This document shows, piece by piece, positions 12,085 to 25,113 of a stretch of DNA of 64,000 nucleotides. This DNA comes from Oreocharis arfaki. Its lineage: Eukaryota; Chordata; Aves; Passeriformes; Paramythiidae. The notes beneath the pieces are model-generated. The model was given only the letters and a program-made list of their open reading frames with translations, made no database searches and was not told where the DNA came from. A program made the position numbers and the translations under genes. Numbering within the stretch: the stretch's first letter is position 1; the number at the start of each line of letters is the position of its first letter. The stretch covers positions 62,001 to 126,000 of the forward strand of contig VZRR01003270.1 of NCBI GenBank assembly GCA_013398015.1, given 5' to 3'.

Positions 12085-15000
12085 ATAAGAGAGAGACTGT
12101 TTTTAAGGGAATAGACTAGAGGTGAAATGAATGGGAAGAAGGTAAGGGACAATGTAGGGGTTGAGGGTGTGAAATCCTCCTTTCCCTGCACCTTCCCTGT
12201 GACTTCCTCCTGCCCTGACCAATTTTTCTTTGTTGCTAATAATATTTTCTATATCCTGTGTTGTGGGGCTGGTGATGACCTTGCCCATCCTTTCCTTTTT
12301 TTGTTTTAATTTATACGGCAGAAAGTCTGGATTTATCTCAACCCTAGACAAGGGACTGCTATGTTTAGAAACCCACCCAGGGAAGAAGACGGGAAAGGGG
12401 AGAACTGAGTGTTGCTGGGAAACACGAAGGCTGGCTGTGAGGAGTCCCACTGGAAAGCAAACACTCTGTTTGGCAGGATGAGGACCTGTCCTTTCACACG
12501 CAGAGCAGAGCAACAGGGTTCACTGGGAAGTGCCCTCTTCACGGCACTGTTTGCAAACAGGCTCCATTTCTGTTCCCTAGCACAGCTGGGAATCAGGCTG
12601 CCCTGGTGTGACTGCACTGCTGCACTGCCCACAGGCCCTGCAGGGAACTCGGCATCCCCAGTGGGCAGAAACGAGGCTCTCCTAGGGGACGCTGGACACA
12701 GAATGAGACCTGGTGCTCCTTGTGTGCCCAGCCAGTGGGCTCCTCAATGGCTCCTGCTGTCCCTGCAGGCACGGCTGGCCATGGGGGAAGCCCCCCTGGA
12801 TGCACCCTTTGCTGAGGCAGGTGCTCCAATGCCACACTCAGGTGCCTGCCCTCAGGAAAGGGTCTCCTGGGGCCGGCAGATCCAACACATGCCAGGGCGA
12901 TGTAGGGCTGGCAGGGCCACCAGGAACATCCCTCCTGCTCCCCTTCCCCACACGTCCACCTGTGGGACAGGCAGGTACTTTCCTTGCAGGGAACAGATGG
13001 CACTTGAAATCCCTTTTTCTTTTTTGTTACCGTTTGAGGGAGAGCGACAAGATTTTCTAAAATGATTGAACGGAGGTTTCTTTGGCATGAGACAGAAAAT
13101 TTTTAAAGGTATATTATATTTCTGGCTTGTTGTTACAGAATAATAATAATAAAGAATGTATTTTCCTATGCTCCTTCTTGTTTAAATGAGATCTCTGACA
13201 GCAGCTTTCACTCTTTCCCTGTCCCCTGCAAAAGCAAACACCACAGGGATACAGCCAGCCAAAGGAGAAAGCCCCTCAGTTCCCACAGATGTATCCTTGT
13301 CTGTACACACTGTCTGAAGCTGGAGTGAATGTGCACACACACTGAGTATCGGTGCAAGCCAGGGTGAGATTGTAGGACTCAACACACAGTCAGTCAAGGT
13401 GAGACCCTAGATCTAGAAACACACACGCAGAATGCTCCAGGGACACAGCCAGACAAGGGTGATTGTGTAACAAGGATAAGATACTGTGGCAATCAGCTCA
13501 TTACATAAAAGTAGAAAGGGCCAAATTAATCCCTAGTGTAAGAACGCAGGAGCCAATGGAGTTATATTCAGGTCAAATTTGATTCCAAAAGCTTTTTTTT
13601 TTTTTTAATTAGAACATAGTGTAACAAATAGGGAGCTATGGGTTCCTACATCTCCAGATTCCTGACCCTCTTGAGCAAGGTTATTTTGAAACGGATGGAA
13701 ATTGCTATCTAATCCTGTTGCACCCCCAAGTACACAAGCTGTTACCCCTAGAGCTAAAAGAGTCTCTCCACCAGCTGTTCCCTGGCTAGGTCTGTCACAC
13801 ACAGCTAAGAAGTTTAAATTCCCCACTTTGCCACTTTCAGTGCTAAGCATACACAATTCATCACATTCCCTTGCTGTAAGAATAAGCTCATCCTGACGCA
13901 CGTGGAACTGCAAAAGATGTTAAACCCCACCACAAGCAAGCCCTTGTGCCACCCTACTCACACTGTAATACCCAGCCACCCTGCCATGCTCAGTCTGATC
14001 TTCAGAGAGAAACTGGGAGCAGAACCCAGCTACTCTTAATGCGCTCACAGCTGAGGCATCTGTTCTGCTGAAAAGGTATGTGCTGCAGGAGAATCACCAT
14101 TATTGTTTAATAGCATGGTGTCTATGACACATAGCTTAATCTAATTTTGCCAGGTAGGTAGAGGAGTGCACACAGATACTACTCAGCAGTTCCTATAATA
14201 CCAGAAACACAGAGCAGGAAGAAAGCAAAGCCAACACACTCATCTGATGACTCTAGGCTTTTTCAGTTCATGAACCATCTGAGAGCAGGCTGCGATTTTC
14301 TGCAATTTGATTTATTATAATTTGATTACTATTTGGTACTGACAAATGTGTTCGTCCTGCTTACATACCTACTCACGCACACATATAATGCCCTATATAA
14401 CCATGCAAATCTGTATATATAACATGTAAAATATATAAAATAGGACTCCTCCTCAGTACCTCACCCATCAGCAGCACACCGTGCGGGCCTGAAGAGCGCT
14501 TGCTAGCACTGACTGGAAGCACAGGTCAGAGGGGCAGCTTCTATCCTCTGACCAGATAAATGCAAGTCCTAACACAGGATTTCTGAGGACCAAAAAGACC
14601 TCCCTCCAAGAACAGTGGGCAATACAACAAGCACTCAGCAATGAATACAGTTACAGGATGAAATGTGAGTAAATAAAGATTTCCTGCGTCATTTTGGGGT
14701 GCTCTCCACGTCTGTCGCAGCCCTGGAAGCCTGGGGATGAGGCAGCATCCTCACAGCTTTGCTCCCTTTAGAGAATGGGGGAAAAGCAGCAGATCTGCCT
14801 TTGCCACAGTTACACTGTGCTGCAGCCAGGCAGAGGCCACGTGCAGGGCACCTGGAGCCAAGGAGAAAGCAAAGCGTGATGCCAACAATAACTCTGCCTC
14901 GCGTGGAGCTTCTGGGCCAGGACAACAACGCACCGCTCTTTGCTCGGGGCTCCGAGCAGAGATTTGCCCCTTCACATTTGCTTTTTCTGAGCCCTGACTT

Positions 15001-15245
15001 GGGAATAAACTTGTTTGTTAGCACAGCTGCAGAAAAGCAACTCGGAAAGGGCACTGCAGGAGCGAGGAATGCAGGTATTTCATCTGAGGGAACACGCACA
15101 GGCGATACCCTGCGATATTCAACCAGCTCCGCGTAAAGCTCAAGGGAAATATGCAGAGTAACAACAATGCTCTGCATTTCTATAGTGCTTGCCTTTGGCA
15201 GCTCTCTGGGAGCTTGCAAACATTAATGAATTCACAGAGGCAGAG

Positions 15246-15870
15246 ATTCAGAGAATATAAAGGCCAGAAGGGACTTTAGATCATCCAGTCTGACCTTCTG
15301 TGTATTGCACGCTACTTGGAAATTGTGTGGAAAAGAACCACAAACATTATTTGAGGGTGGCAGAAAATGCCTTCCTGTGAAAGGCTTAAAGAGCTCAATC
15401 TGTTTAGCTTATGAAACAGAAATTAAAGAAGCTATGCTGTAGAAAGACCAACAGTGAGTATTTACATGCAGCTAAGTCAAATCTTCCAGAAAGGCATCTA
15501 CCTTCGATTTGAAAAACACTCAAGAAAGGGAAAAATATTGTTTCCCTTGGTATCTTATGACAATACCTATTCATGCTCATTGTTAGTATTCATGCTTACT
15601 AACTCATTTGAATCTGTTTGGTTTTTCTGTCACAGTTTTTGTTATTCTCTCCCCTAGATTAGAAAAAATAAACCTTCAGTAACCAGAAGCTCTCTCTGTG
15701 GAGGCACTTTATACTCTAAATCAAATAACCTCTGTCTTCTTTTAGGTACAAGAGGCAGATTGAGTTCATTAAGTCTTTCACTGAAAGCATTCCCTCACCT
15801 CTGGAACAACACTGTAGCCTATCGTCACACTGCTTCCAGTTTTTTTCTCCTCCTTTTAGAAGTATTCTCC
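15246..15870 (-). mobile_element. Old CR1-family LINE fragments, mainly minus orientation
   Basis: 15246-15312 reads as the reverse complement of an old CR1 3' end (AAGGCCAGAAGGGACTTTAG, then ATCATCCAGTCTGACC). 15600-15870 continues the same element in the same orientation (GATTGAGTTCATTAAGTCTT). Between them, 15355-15430 is a plus-oriented piece of the same family (AAAGAGCTCAATCTGTTTAG). Recognition is from memory of the amniote CR1 consensus. Confidence 0.65.
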
Positions 15871-17189
15871 TCATTCACCAGTATCTGTGCTTTATATTGT
15901 AGACACTACATGACTTTTGCCACTTTTCTCTACTCCTTCCCACCAAAGAATGTCTCCCAGCACACTCACTAGGCTGTGTGAATATTGTTCCTACTTTAAA
16001 GATGGAAGGAAGTGGAAATGCTAGGACAAAACCCTAACAAGTAATTTTGAGGGAGGCAGATTATGGGTAATTGGCTCTGATCCTACTCATAACCACTTTT
16101 ACAGTAGTATAAAATCAGTGCATTTTAAACAAGAACCTCCAGATTTATGCAATTCTTGGCAAGAGAAAATCTAGCCCTTTATATAAAAGGATGATTCCCT
16201 TCCAGCATTTTCCACTTTTTCATCCACTCACAGCCTCATACGGTTATTTTTCACATATCTCTCACTGGACAGAAATGTCTTGGATTCCCCAGTTATTCTT
16301 TCTCTCTCTCCCTTATTTCCATCTTGTGACTGATCATCCCCTTTTCAGTGAGTGCCTCTGACCAGCTGCTTCTCAGATTCTCCCTTCTCTGGTCTGCTCA
16401 GCTTCTCAGCTGCCACAAAACACACCAGCCCCCACATCCCCATCTGCTTTTTAAGGGCTTGTTACCATCAGCAGGGGTTTTTCTACTCCCTGCTCTTTAC
16501 TTTGCAAAACCCAACGCAATCCTGAGAAACCCCCACAATGTCAAAGGCTGAGAGAGGGGTTCAGGTGAGCCCCAGCTTCTGGCCTCCCAGGTGCTGTGCT
16601 GGGGCTTTCACCTGCATTAACAAACACATTTTTATTCAGTCATGACCAAAGTCATGGACTGTGTGAACTACAAGGTAAGAATGCCCAGCCTTGTACCCAA
16701 GGGGAATGCTGCAATGAGTGGGAAGTTCCCTGAGAGCTCACCTTGTTGCTGCTGGTTTTTGTACTGTGACATGGTGACACCAGGGACTTCAGCTGTTCCC
16801 TGGTCAAGGGACTACAGGCTAACAGACTCTCAGCTCTTTCTATTCAAGGCACCACCACTTTCTTACACACTTTTCAAGCTCCAGCTTAAACCCGTTGTCT
16901 TTATACCTCAGATTCTGAATAAAGCTGCATTACCCTAACATAGAGAGAAACCACTCCTAGTTTTGCCCTCTAAGTATTTTGCTGGCCTGTCTGTGCTACA
17001 CTACCTCCATACAACCGTGTGCTTAATTTAAATGTGTCCCCCGAGTTGCATTTATTGCAGCAGTCCTATCTGCTTTGGCCTTGTTTGCACGTGGTTAAAC
17101 GAGCTGGGTGCTCCCAGGCTCCTCTCACAGTCAGACTTCCTTTTCCTCTCATCACCCGTCCGTCCTGTCTGCTCCTCTCTCAGCCTGTG

Positions 17190-18110
17190 TTCCTATGACC
17201 AAAACTGTAACACAGACTGGAGGAGAGGTCTCACAGGGCTCCGGGTAGGAGCATCAATGTATGTTCCCACTGGGAACAACCCCCTAAGTACTAGAACAGC
17301 ATTTGTACTAGAACAGCATTTGTACTAGAACAACGGCATCACACTGTGGCTCACCGTCATCCTACCATCACTTAATGCAGAAGATCCCATCATTTTTTTC
17401 CTGAGCTTTCTCAGGATATGTTTACCACTAAGTCTATTCAGCAAGGTTCTCAGGACAGATCTTGGCAGATGACAACGGTTCCCTGAATTTTATGTGGGCA
17501 TCAGGGAGCAAAACAGATTATACTGATGATCCACACCGAGGATCCTCACTGAGACTTGGCAAAATTGGCTCAACAGTTCCCAGAACACAAGGACTGCCTC
17601 TGGTCCTGCTTGCTGTGCTCTCTGCCAGATCTCTCAGAGTTCCCAGCTTACAGAAGATTTCTATTATTAGTTGTCAAGCATATGACCTTGTCTGTCGTAC
17701 TACTGAAATTCATTCTGTTTCTGGTACTCCTGCCAAGGTCAAATAAGGCTTTCTCTACAATATCCTGGTCCTTCCCTGAACTAGCAATGCCTTCTAGTGT
17801 TGAATCACTGGGATACTCCCTCACTGTCCACAGCCATCTGAGTCAGGGTCTCAGGTTAGTATTAACAAAGGCTAATCCCGTGGGCGACCATGGGGAGTGT
17901 AACAAGTAACCTCGTGCTAGACTTTGATAGGTGATCTTGCTGCTGCTGTCTTCCCAGGTTGTCTTCTCCCTCCCTGCCCCTTACAACTCCTCTGCCTTGC
18001 TTGATCTTCTCCAGTCTAACTAATTGTTTCTTTGGTGGCACGTATCAATGCTTTACTGAAATACAGAGATGAGAGCTTTGAAAATTCTTTTTCCTTCCAG
18101 GAAAACAATA
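17190..18110 (-). mobile_element. Probable old CR1 remnant, minus orientation
   Basis: 17195-17240 (CCAAAACTGTAACACAGACT, then GGAGAGGTCTCACAG) resembles the reverse strand of a CR1 coding region. 18045-18075 (ATGCTTTACTGAAATACAGA) also fits. The middle is too diverged for a firm call, and the boundaries are rough. Confidence 0.4.
17288..17332. repeat. Tandem 17-bp repeat, 2.6 copies
   Basis: Unit GTACTAGAACAGCATTT occurs at 17288-17304 and 17305-17321, with a partial third copy at 17322-17332. The copies are identical over the full units. Confidence 0.95.
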
Positions 18111-18611
18111 ATCTGAAAGAAAGCTGTTGGCTCGGCCTGGTGTTATCCAGCCCTGATAAACTCATATTGCCTGACTCCCTTTCCCCCTAACTGCTTGGTA
18201 GTAATTATACTTCCCTTGAAGATCTCCTCTAAAGTGCTACAAACACTGCAGAGGTCACACTTAAAAGTCTGAGACTGACAAACTTATTTCTCATCCTTCT
18301 TTAATCCTAATTGCTGAATTTTCACTTTTCCAGACTGCATGGAGTCACCACTGTGTGCAGAGCTGAAAAAAGCCCTCTGCTGTGTGTGTTTCCACGTGCC
18401 AGCTCTCCCAGGGCCAGAGAGCACCCAGGCCCAGCACTGTGAGTGCACTAATCAGCTTGAGCTGCTTATTCACAGCAGTCAGCTTGTTTCTTTCCCCAGG
18501 GGTGATATTCCTGTCCTTATCAATAACTAGGGCACAGACTCTTCTTCAGTTTTGGCTCAGGCTGTAGTCTCCTTGATCCCAACTTCACTCTTACTGACCA
18601 GAGGTGCCCCC

Positions 18612-18642
18612 ACTTCTTCTTCTTCTTCTTTCTTTTTTTTTT
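18612..18642. repeat. (CTT)n / poly-T simple repeat
   Basis: CTT units grade into a T-run. This is a low-complexity tract within AT-rich intron sequence with no gene nearby. Confidence 0.85.
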
Positions 18643-20210
18643 CCCTTTCCAAATAACTGAAGAGTATTATGCTATTTGTTTTAACCTCCTCTGCAAGGTC
18701 TAACTGAGCTTGATATGTAAGCAATCCTCACTTTATCCCTACAATTCTGACCTTTAAGGGAGGGCAGAGCAGGGCAGGGCTAGGCAAGGCAAGGCAGCCT
18801 TCTTTGCTGTCTGTCTTTTTTCCATTCCACATAGTCTTTCTGCAGAGCCAGCTTAAGCAGTTGCTTGTCGTGGCAGACAGATGGAGGGCAAGAGAATCAG
18901 GATCCTCACAGAAATGGAGGCTTCACACTGTCCCCAAAAGCTCAACTGCTCCCTCCCCACACTCCAGACCTTGCACTGCTGCCTGTGAAAGCAGTGCCAG
19001 GAGCCAGCAGCAGAACACCCTGCACACACTCTGAGCAGCAGCGTAGAGGTGCCATCTAACCAGAACTATCTGTGATCCTGTGAGTGGGGTTTCTGTATCC
19101 CAGTGAGAGAAAGGAAGAGAAAAAAGAGGTCTTGTGAAGGGAAAGAGATGGCAGTCAGAGTCCCTTTACAAAGCCTTATCATGAGGAGATAAGGTACCTG
19201 TTACCTGTGCCTCAGGTAACAGGTAGAGCAAGGGAAAGAGAATTCAGGCTGAGTTTGGTGGTTAAAAGAATGTATCTTAGGAGGGGACTGGAGCTGTACT
19301 CAGATCTGCTAAGTTTCTGCAGTTATCACCCTGCAAAACTTGTCTGCTTCTGCCTTGGCTGAATTTAAGCTAAACCATCATACACGACCTTTCCTATAAC
19401 CTCCTCTGCTGTGACATTTACCACCTTCATCCTCACATCTACAGACTCTTCACGTGATCCTTTTCAGCATCTTCTCACGTGGCTTTGCTCCTCTGCTGAA
19501 CTGCAGGGGCTAGTGCAGCTCAGGACATAGGTTACACCTGTGCTAAGGCTACAGACAAAGCACTTTACTCCAGGTACTTTGGATAAAAGACAAGGGAGGC
19601 ACTGTGGAGACAGGTGTGAGCAGGGTAACGAACTGGCCTTGCATTCCCACAGAGGTTTAGGCGGTGTCAGGGGTGTCAGTGCCGCCTGCTTGGCAGCCTG
19701 TGGATCTTCACACAGCTCCAAAGGGAAGGGCCTGCGCCATTCATGACCCTCGCACTTTGTCAGTCCCCCTAAATACCCAGTGCTTACTGATAGCCCCTGA
19801 ACGCCGGGTAAAACTCCATGGCCACAGGGATCAATCCTGTGAAACACCACAGACAGGACTAAGTGCAAATTGCTCTGTGCAATTTGTGCACAGAGGGATC
19901 CCAGGGGTGTCACAGCACACTGCAGAGGAGCCGTCCGTGCATGTAGACACACACGTGTATGCACAAATCACCTCACACATCGTTTATCTACGCACCCAAC
20001 ATCCTCCCACGAGCACCCCTGCACAGGGGTACAGGGCCCTGCTCGTGCTGGGTAGGCAAGAGTTAATGGAAGAGAGGCTGGGAAGGAAATTAAAAGCAAA
20101 AAAAAAAAAGGTGAAAGCCCAGCACATGATTCTTCTCCTATCACATCTGTGAATCCTGGAGCGCAAGAGTAATTGTCTGCAGTGAGTCAGACCAAAAGGC
20201 ACAAGGAAAT

Positions 20211-20226
20211 GGTTGCTATGGCAACC
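20211..20226. promoter_or_regulatory. RFX X-box-like near-palindrome
   Basis: GGTTGCTATGGCAACC has two eight-base X-box half-sites that are inverted repeats with one central mismatch. A second related site (AACCATGGCAAT) lies at 20385-20396. Clustered half-sites of this type suggest an RFX-bound enhancer. There is no direct evidence of activity. Confidence 0.5.
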
Positions 20227-23149
20227 CGTGCACTGCTCTAATTCGGCTCAGAATTAAAATGATATCAAATAATTTGCAAGCAAAGGGAACGTGGCAAAGG
20301 CGCTGGGTGCCAATCTAAAAAATCCAGCTATATGCAAGTCTCTCCTGAGTCAGTGACAAGGGCTCTTTTCGCTTCAAGAGTGACAACCATGGCAATCAGA
20401 GGAGCTGTAGAGGTGGCGGTGATGGATAACCTCAGGCAAGAAGATTTCTGCTACGCACAGGCAAGAACAGGGTCCTGGGCTGGGGCTCCAGCCTGGAACA
20501 GGCTCCGGGGCTGAGGACGTCCTGGAGAGATGCCTCACCACACCCCACATGGGAAAACTCATTGCTCACAGTTCTTTGTCGGGGTCCCATTGAGAAAATT
20601 CCCCGACAGGGCTGGAGAGGGCAAGGCCTGGGCACAGGAACCAACCCGCAAGATCTGTGCTGGGGGAAGCACCGCCTGCATGGGCTGAGGAAGGCAGGGC
20701 TCAGTCCCTTAGTGCTTTATCCCTGCTAAGTGGTGCAGTGCACAAAGTCAGGCACTCAGCAGAGCCTACAAAGGAATATTTACTCTACGGAATTGGCTAT
20801 TGTCTTCGATTTTTTCCCCAGACAAGGACTCATCCCAAGGCAACAATGTCTGCACACACAGAGAGGAGGCATGGTCCCCGTGCTGAAGGCCTTACAGCCT
20901 ATGCAGACAGCACATACACCATGGAAGAAAAGGAAATTGCTAAGGTCCAGCCAGGGTGAGCAGAATGCTACGAAAGATGCCTCACACGACTATTTTTAGC
21001 ATTCTTTTGAGGTCAAAATAGACTTATTTGTCCCTCTTGTCCCCAGTTACTGCCTATGCATGGAGACGTCTATACGGAGTTCTGCAGGCAGATGTTGCTC
21101 TCTCTGCCTGTTCACTGACCTGGCTGGAGGATAATCAGCTCTGAAAAGGGAACCATGTGGCCTCAGCACTGATGCCAAACCCTGATGAAAGGCAAAGTTT
21201 GTGAGACCAGAGCCAGTGCAAAATAATGCAACCACCTCACTTCTGTCTGGCTCATAGAACAGCTTGTGTGGGCCCCAGAAACAGCCCAAAAAGCAGCCTG
21301 TGTGCTTACAGGTGCCCCCCAAGGCTCAGTGGGTGGATGAATGGCACAAGAGACACTGGTTTTGGCACATTGACGGCCCCATGTCACGGGGATACTGTGA
21401 TGTCGGAGTAGCAGCTCAACCCTTCGGCCAGCCAAACGTGTAGCCACCGATAACAGCCCCCAGACAGACGTCCTGAGAGGTGGAGACGGCACAGCTGCTG
21501 CCAGCACTAAAATCAGCAGCAGTTCTGCCTTCTGAGTGCCCCCAACACTTTCTGTGACTCATTTCCAGGGCACGGCCCCTTCAGATGTCTCTGATTTTGT
21601 CGGATCACATGGATGCGTGAGGAACTGCTCGGGCCTTGGGGCTTGCCAGAAGGGGCTGGCATCAGGCAGAGACCAGACACAGCAGGGGACGGGCTGAAAA
21701 CGAGTTGTCTTCCTTCTTTTTATCCATCCTACCACTGCATGCCGGGGGGACCATGATTTCCATACAGGCACCTGGTGATGCCTCAGGAACTCACAGAAGT
21801 CTCTGCACGGAGACAACTTTGGCACAACCTTCGGCATGAAAGGAGGGACAGCATTCCTTCTGAAAACTGCAGCACACACTCAAGAGATCAACTACTCTCA
21901 TATTTTATGTGGGTATCTTAATGCTGCTTTCTGAACCAGCCTAGTGAAATAATTTTAATTCTCCAGTTTATATGCAGCTATTTCAATGGAAAAGGTGCTT
22001 ATGCTATTAGAGCTTATTTCTATGCATTTTAACAGCCTCTACTGATGCCACTGTCACTTCCCAGAGAGAAGGTTGAAATGTTTTATCCATCCAAGCAACA
22101 AAACTGTAGGAATACAGAGTTGTGTGTAGATTAGCTTGAAAAGATGCCACAGCAACAGTCCTGCTGAAAAAGCCACCTGCACCTCCTGTTCCTGCTTGCT
22201 GGTAGCAGACAGCAGGTAGCCAAAATTGGAGACCAAGGAAGAGAAGGTGAGACATCAAGCTGGCCAGGAATTGCTTTACAAATGAAGAGCTTCCATCAGA
22301 CTGATAGAGGCTGGATTTTAACCAAAATTACTCCCCATTACCTACTTTTCAGACTGATTGATTTCAAATTCCTTTGAAAAAAAAAAACCAAAATACATTT
22401 TTAAAATGTGCTCCTGCTGTGAGCACAGAGCTCTTCTGAAAATACTGGTCTTGATAACTCAGTGTCCCAAAACTCTGTCTTTAAAAGAGAGACAACATTT
22501 CTCTTCTCTGCCCCTGGTTTGAGCTTGCCTAGGGCTCTCCTCAAATACATCTGCATGAACTGCTGGTGTCATGGGACAACTATTTCACTGTGGTCCAATA
22601 ACTGCTGGTAAGAAAAGCAACTTCCAACACAAACAGAGGAGAGAAGTGTTGTATCAAATAAACCCACATCTCCCAAGTGCCCATGTGGATTGTTTCTACT
22701 GGGCACCATGTGCATGCCCCATTGTCTGCTTCCCATCCCCATCAGACACAGGACAACCACGGCAGGGAACCTCACCCTACCTGTCCCTGCTGGGACTGGC
22801 AGCCAGCTGACAGCCCCAGAAGTTGAACAGCAAGAAGGCCAGGCCATGAAAGAGACGTCATCCACAGCCCAAAGTGACAGCTGAACTCCGGCACAGATTC
22901 CAGCGGTTTCACTGGGGCTTTAAATCACTGAAAGCTTCTGTCAGCAACTCCATGTGATTTCTGCCTTGCAGCCTGAGGATGAGAAAGCCCCAGGCTACTG
23001 ACTCACGGGAGCGAGCAGACGACAGCGCTATCTGGGGCAGGACATGGCTTGGGGAGAATGCCATCACCATTCCTTATTTCTCATTTCCAACGCAGTTAGT
23101 GTGCGTGAAAGGTACTGGACTGACATCCCAGGAGAATAGCTGCCTTCTA

Positions 23150-23215
23150 ATTAATTATAATTAATCATCCAGGCATTACTTAATGTTTGCATAGTGCTTT
23201 GAAGTGCCAAAGCAC
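23150..23215. promoter_or_regulatory. Homeodomain-site palindrome followed by a hairpin
   Basis: 23150-23165 is a perfect 16-base palindrome, ATTAATTATAATTAAT, containing paired TAAT/ATTA homeodomain cores. 23194-23201 (GTGCTTTG) and 23208-23215 (CAAAGCAC) form a perfect 8-base inverted repeat with a 6-base loop. The second part resembles an old interspersed-repeat phrase seen elsewhere in the window. A regulatory role is inference. Confidence 0.35.
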
Positions 23216-25113
23216 AATAAAGCAGGTAGATAATATTCATTCCAAGAAACAGGTATAGTCAAAGGAGGGTTGTCTGTGAGACCACACCAAAGAGACCACA
23301 CCAACTCAGCTCACACAAGTGGACCCTGCCTCCATGGCTCCACTATGTCCTCCAAGAAATGTGTGCACACTGAACCCCTTGTGCACCCCCCTTCCAGGCC
23401 TATGGGGGAAGGAGAGGGATGGATGAAAGGGTGGAGAGTAGGGCAAGGCAAAGGACACTGCTTTTCCCTCCTAAATTTGGCCACCTCTCCACCTGGAGCA
23501 CGGAGGAGCATCTCTAATGGCAAGAGGAGCAGCTTGGACTCCCCCTCAAGCCCATTCTGGGATTTCCCACTGAGCTAAAACAGACTGAACTGGGAGGAAG
23601 GAGGCCCCTGCACTTCCCCCTCCATTCCTTCTCTCAGCCCTCCAGACTGTAACTCTCTAATCCCATCTGACTGCTCCCTCACTCCCTGACAGCAGCCAGG
23701 CCTGTGTCATCTTCCTGGACATTTGATTTCACCAGTTTGCCTTACTCTGCCCTGGCTGGGGACTGCCATTCATCTGCCAGAAGGAAAGGGGCCCAACGCT
23801 CCCTGTCACCGGCATTCTCCCCAGGGGGGCACTGGGGGTGCTCGCTCCCCGTGAGCACGGCTGTAAATCCTGGAGCTTAAATTTTCACTGCATGCATAGG
23901 GAACATTTCAGAGCGCTTACAAATCCCCTCAAGCGCCATCAAGTCAGTGACAGTGACAGTGTTTGTAATGATCAGTGGCAGAATGACAGGCCAGTTCATA
24001 CCACTTGTTCTTTTAAAGGGGCACTTTAAAAGTCTCTGCTGTTCCCCTTTTGCAGAACTGTGGCTGCATTTATTCAGGAACTACAAGTCTACCCAGATAT
24101 TTGGCTTTCTGGGAACCAGTGCAGGCTACCAAACTTCTGGTAGTATCACAACTCTAAATTACCATGGTATCAATCCCACTGAGAGCTGATGCCATCAGAT
24201 TAATAATAACAATCTGCATCCCATTCTGCTCTGATTGCCTCTTCTGTGTCTCCACACTCCCTCCCCTTCCTTCACCTCCCTCCTGTACTCAGGATGGTGT
24301 TGCAGCACTGCCCAGCATCATTTCTGCTGCAGCCTCTGCTGGGGGATGAAGTTCCCTAGAATCAGGATCTAGCCACTCAGGGTAATTATATTACTGTGAG
24401 GAGAGATGAAATGAGATCTACATCCTTACTCTCAAAGCTGACATCCTCAAGAAAAAAAACCAGTATTTCAACTGGTAGTGTGACCACTAGTTATTGCCTT
24501 TTTTTCTTTTTTTTAATGACTATTCATGTGAAAGATTCAGATGAAGAACTTTGGACCTTTGGGGAATAGTATTTGTCCTGATGCTGTCATTAAGCCCACC
24601 CATACCATGGATCAAAGATGGGTTGTTTTCATCAAAGCATAAGAAGCCAGGAATGAAGAACACCCACCAGGTGTGGGAGTAGCAGAAGATGCCTGTGGTC
24701 AGGTCACCTAATGTACCTGCTAGTGACAGGGACCATGGTACCTTCAAGGAAAAAAAAGCAATTGAACACTCATTTCTGTGTCTCAACTTCCACGGCTGCC
24801 AGTGAGAAAATTGGCTCTGCATCATTTCCACAAACAACAGATTTTTTTCCTTACTGTTACTGTTTTAACATGATTTGTTTCCCTATCCTCTGCTGTTTCC
24901 TCCACCCTCTGCAAAAGATCCTGCTCCTTCACAGCATGTCCACAGAGAGCATTCAGCACAACTGAGTGGGTGGAAATCTCCACAGGGGTTGGGAAAATCT
25001 CTGCTGACAGAAGAGCAATGGCTCTGTCAGGGGCAGATCCTCCTGCCACGTGTTCTTGCTCCAGTGCTCCCACCGAGAAGTTTCCTTCCTTGTATTTATG
25101 CTGAGAGCCAGGT

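Larger units (their letters stand above)
9531..15245. other. Exon-free part of the large CACNA2D4 intron
   Basis: Downstream of LRTM2. It holds CA and TG microsatellites and an RFX X-box-like site at 11057-11070, otherwise nothing recognised. No CACNA2D4 exon motif was found on the minus strand. Confidence 0.6.
15871..25113. other. Exon-free part of the large CACNA2D4 intron
   Basis: No coding exon is recognised on either strand. It contains the CR1 remnant at 17190-18110, small tandem repeats, the X-box-like pair at 20211-20396 and the homeodomain palindrome at 23150-23165. The frame at 12409-13065 just before this interval and those at 19464-19964 and 19664-20152 inside it are not supported as genes. 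Confidence 0.6.

Noticed and set aside
12409..13065. 218-codon plus-strand frame
   Set aside because: No family resemblance; a competing frame of similar quality on the minus strand; intronic.
23815..23835. GGCATTCTCC stretch resembling reverse complement of the GENA/ENA motif of the CACNA2D4 C-terminus
   Set aside because: Flanking codons do not continue the FHPEENA..CGG pattern and there are no suitable splice sites.
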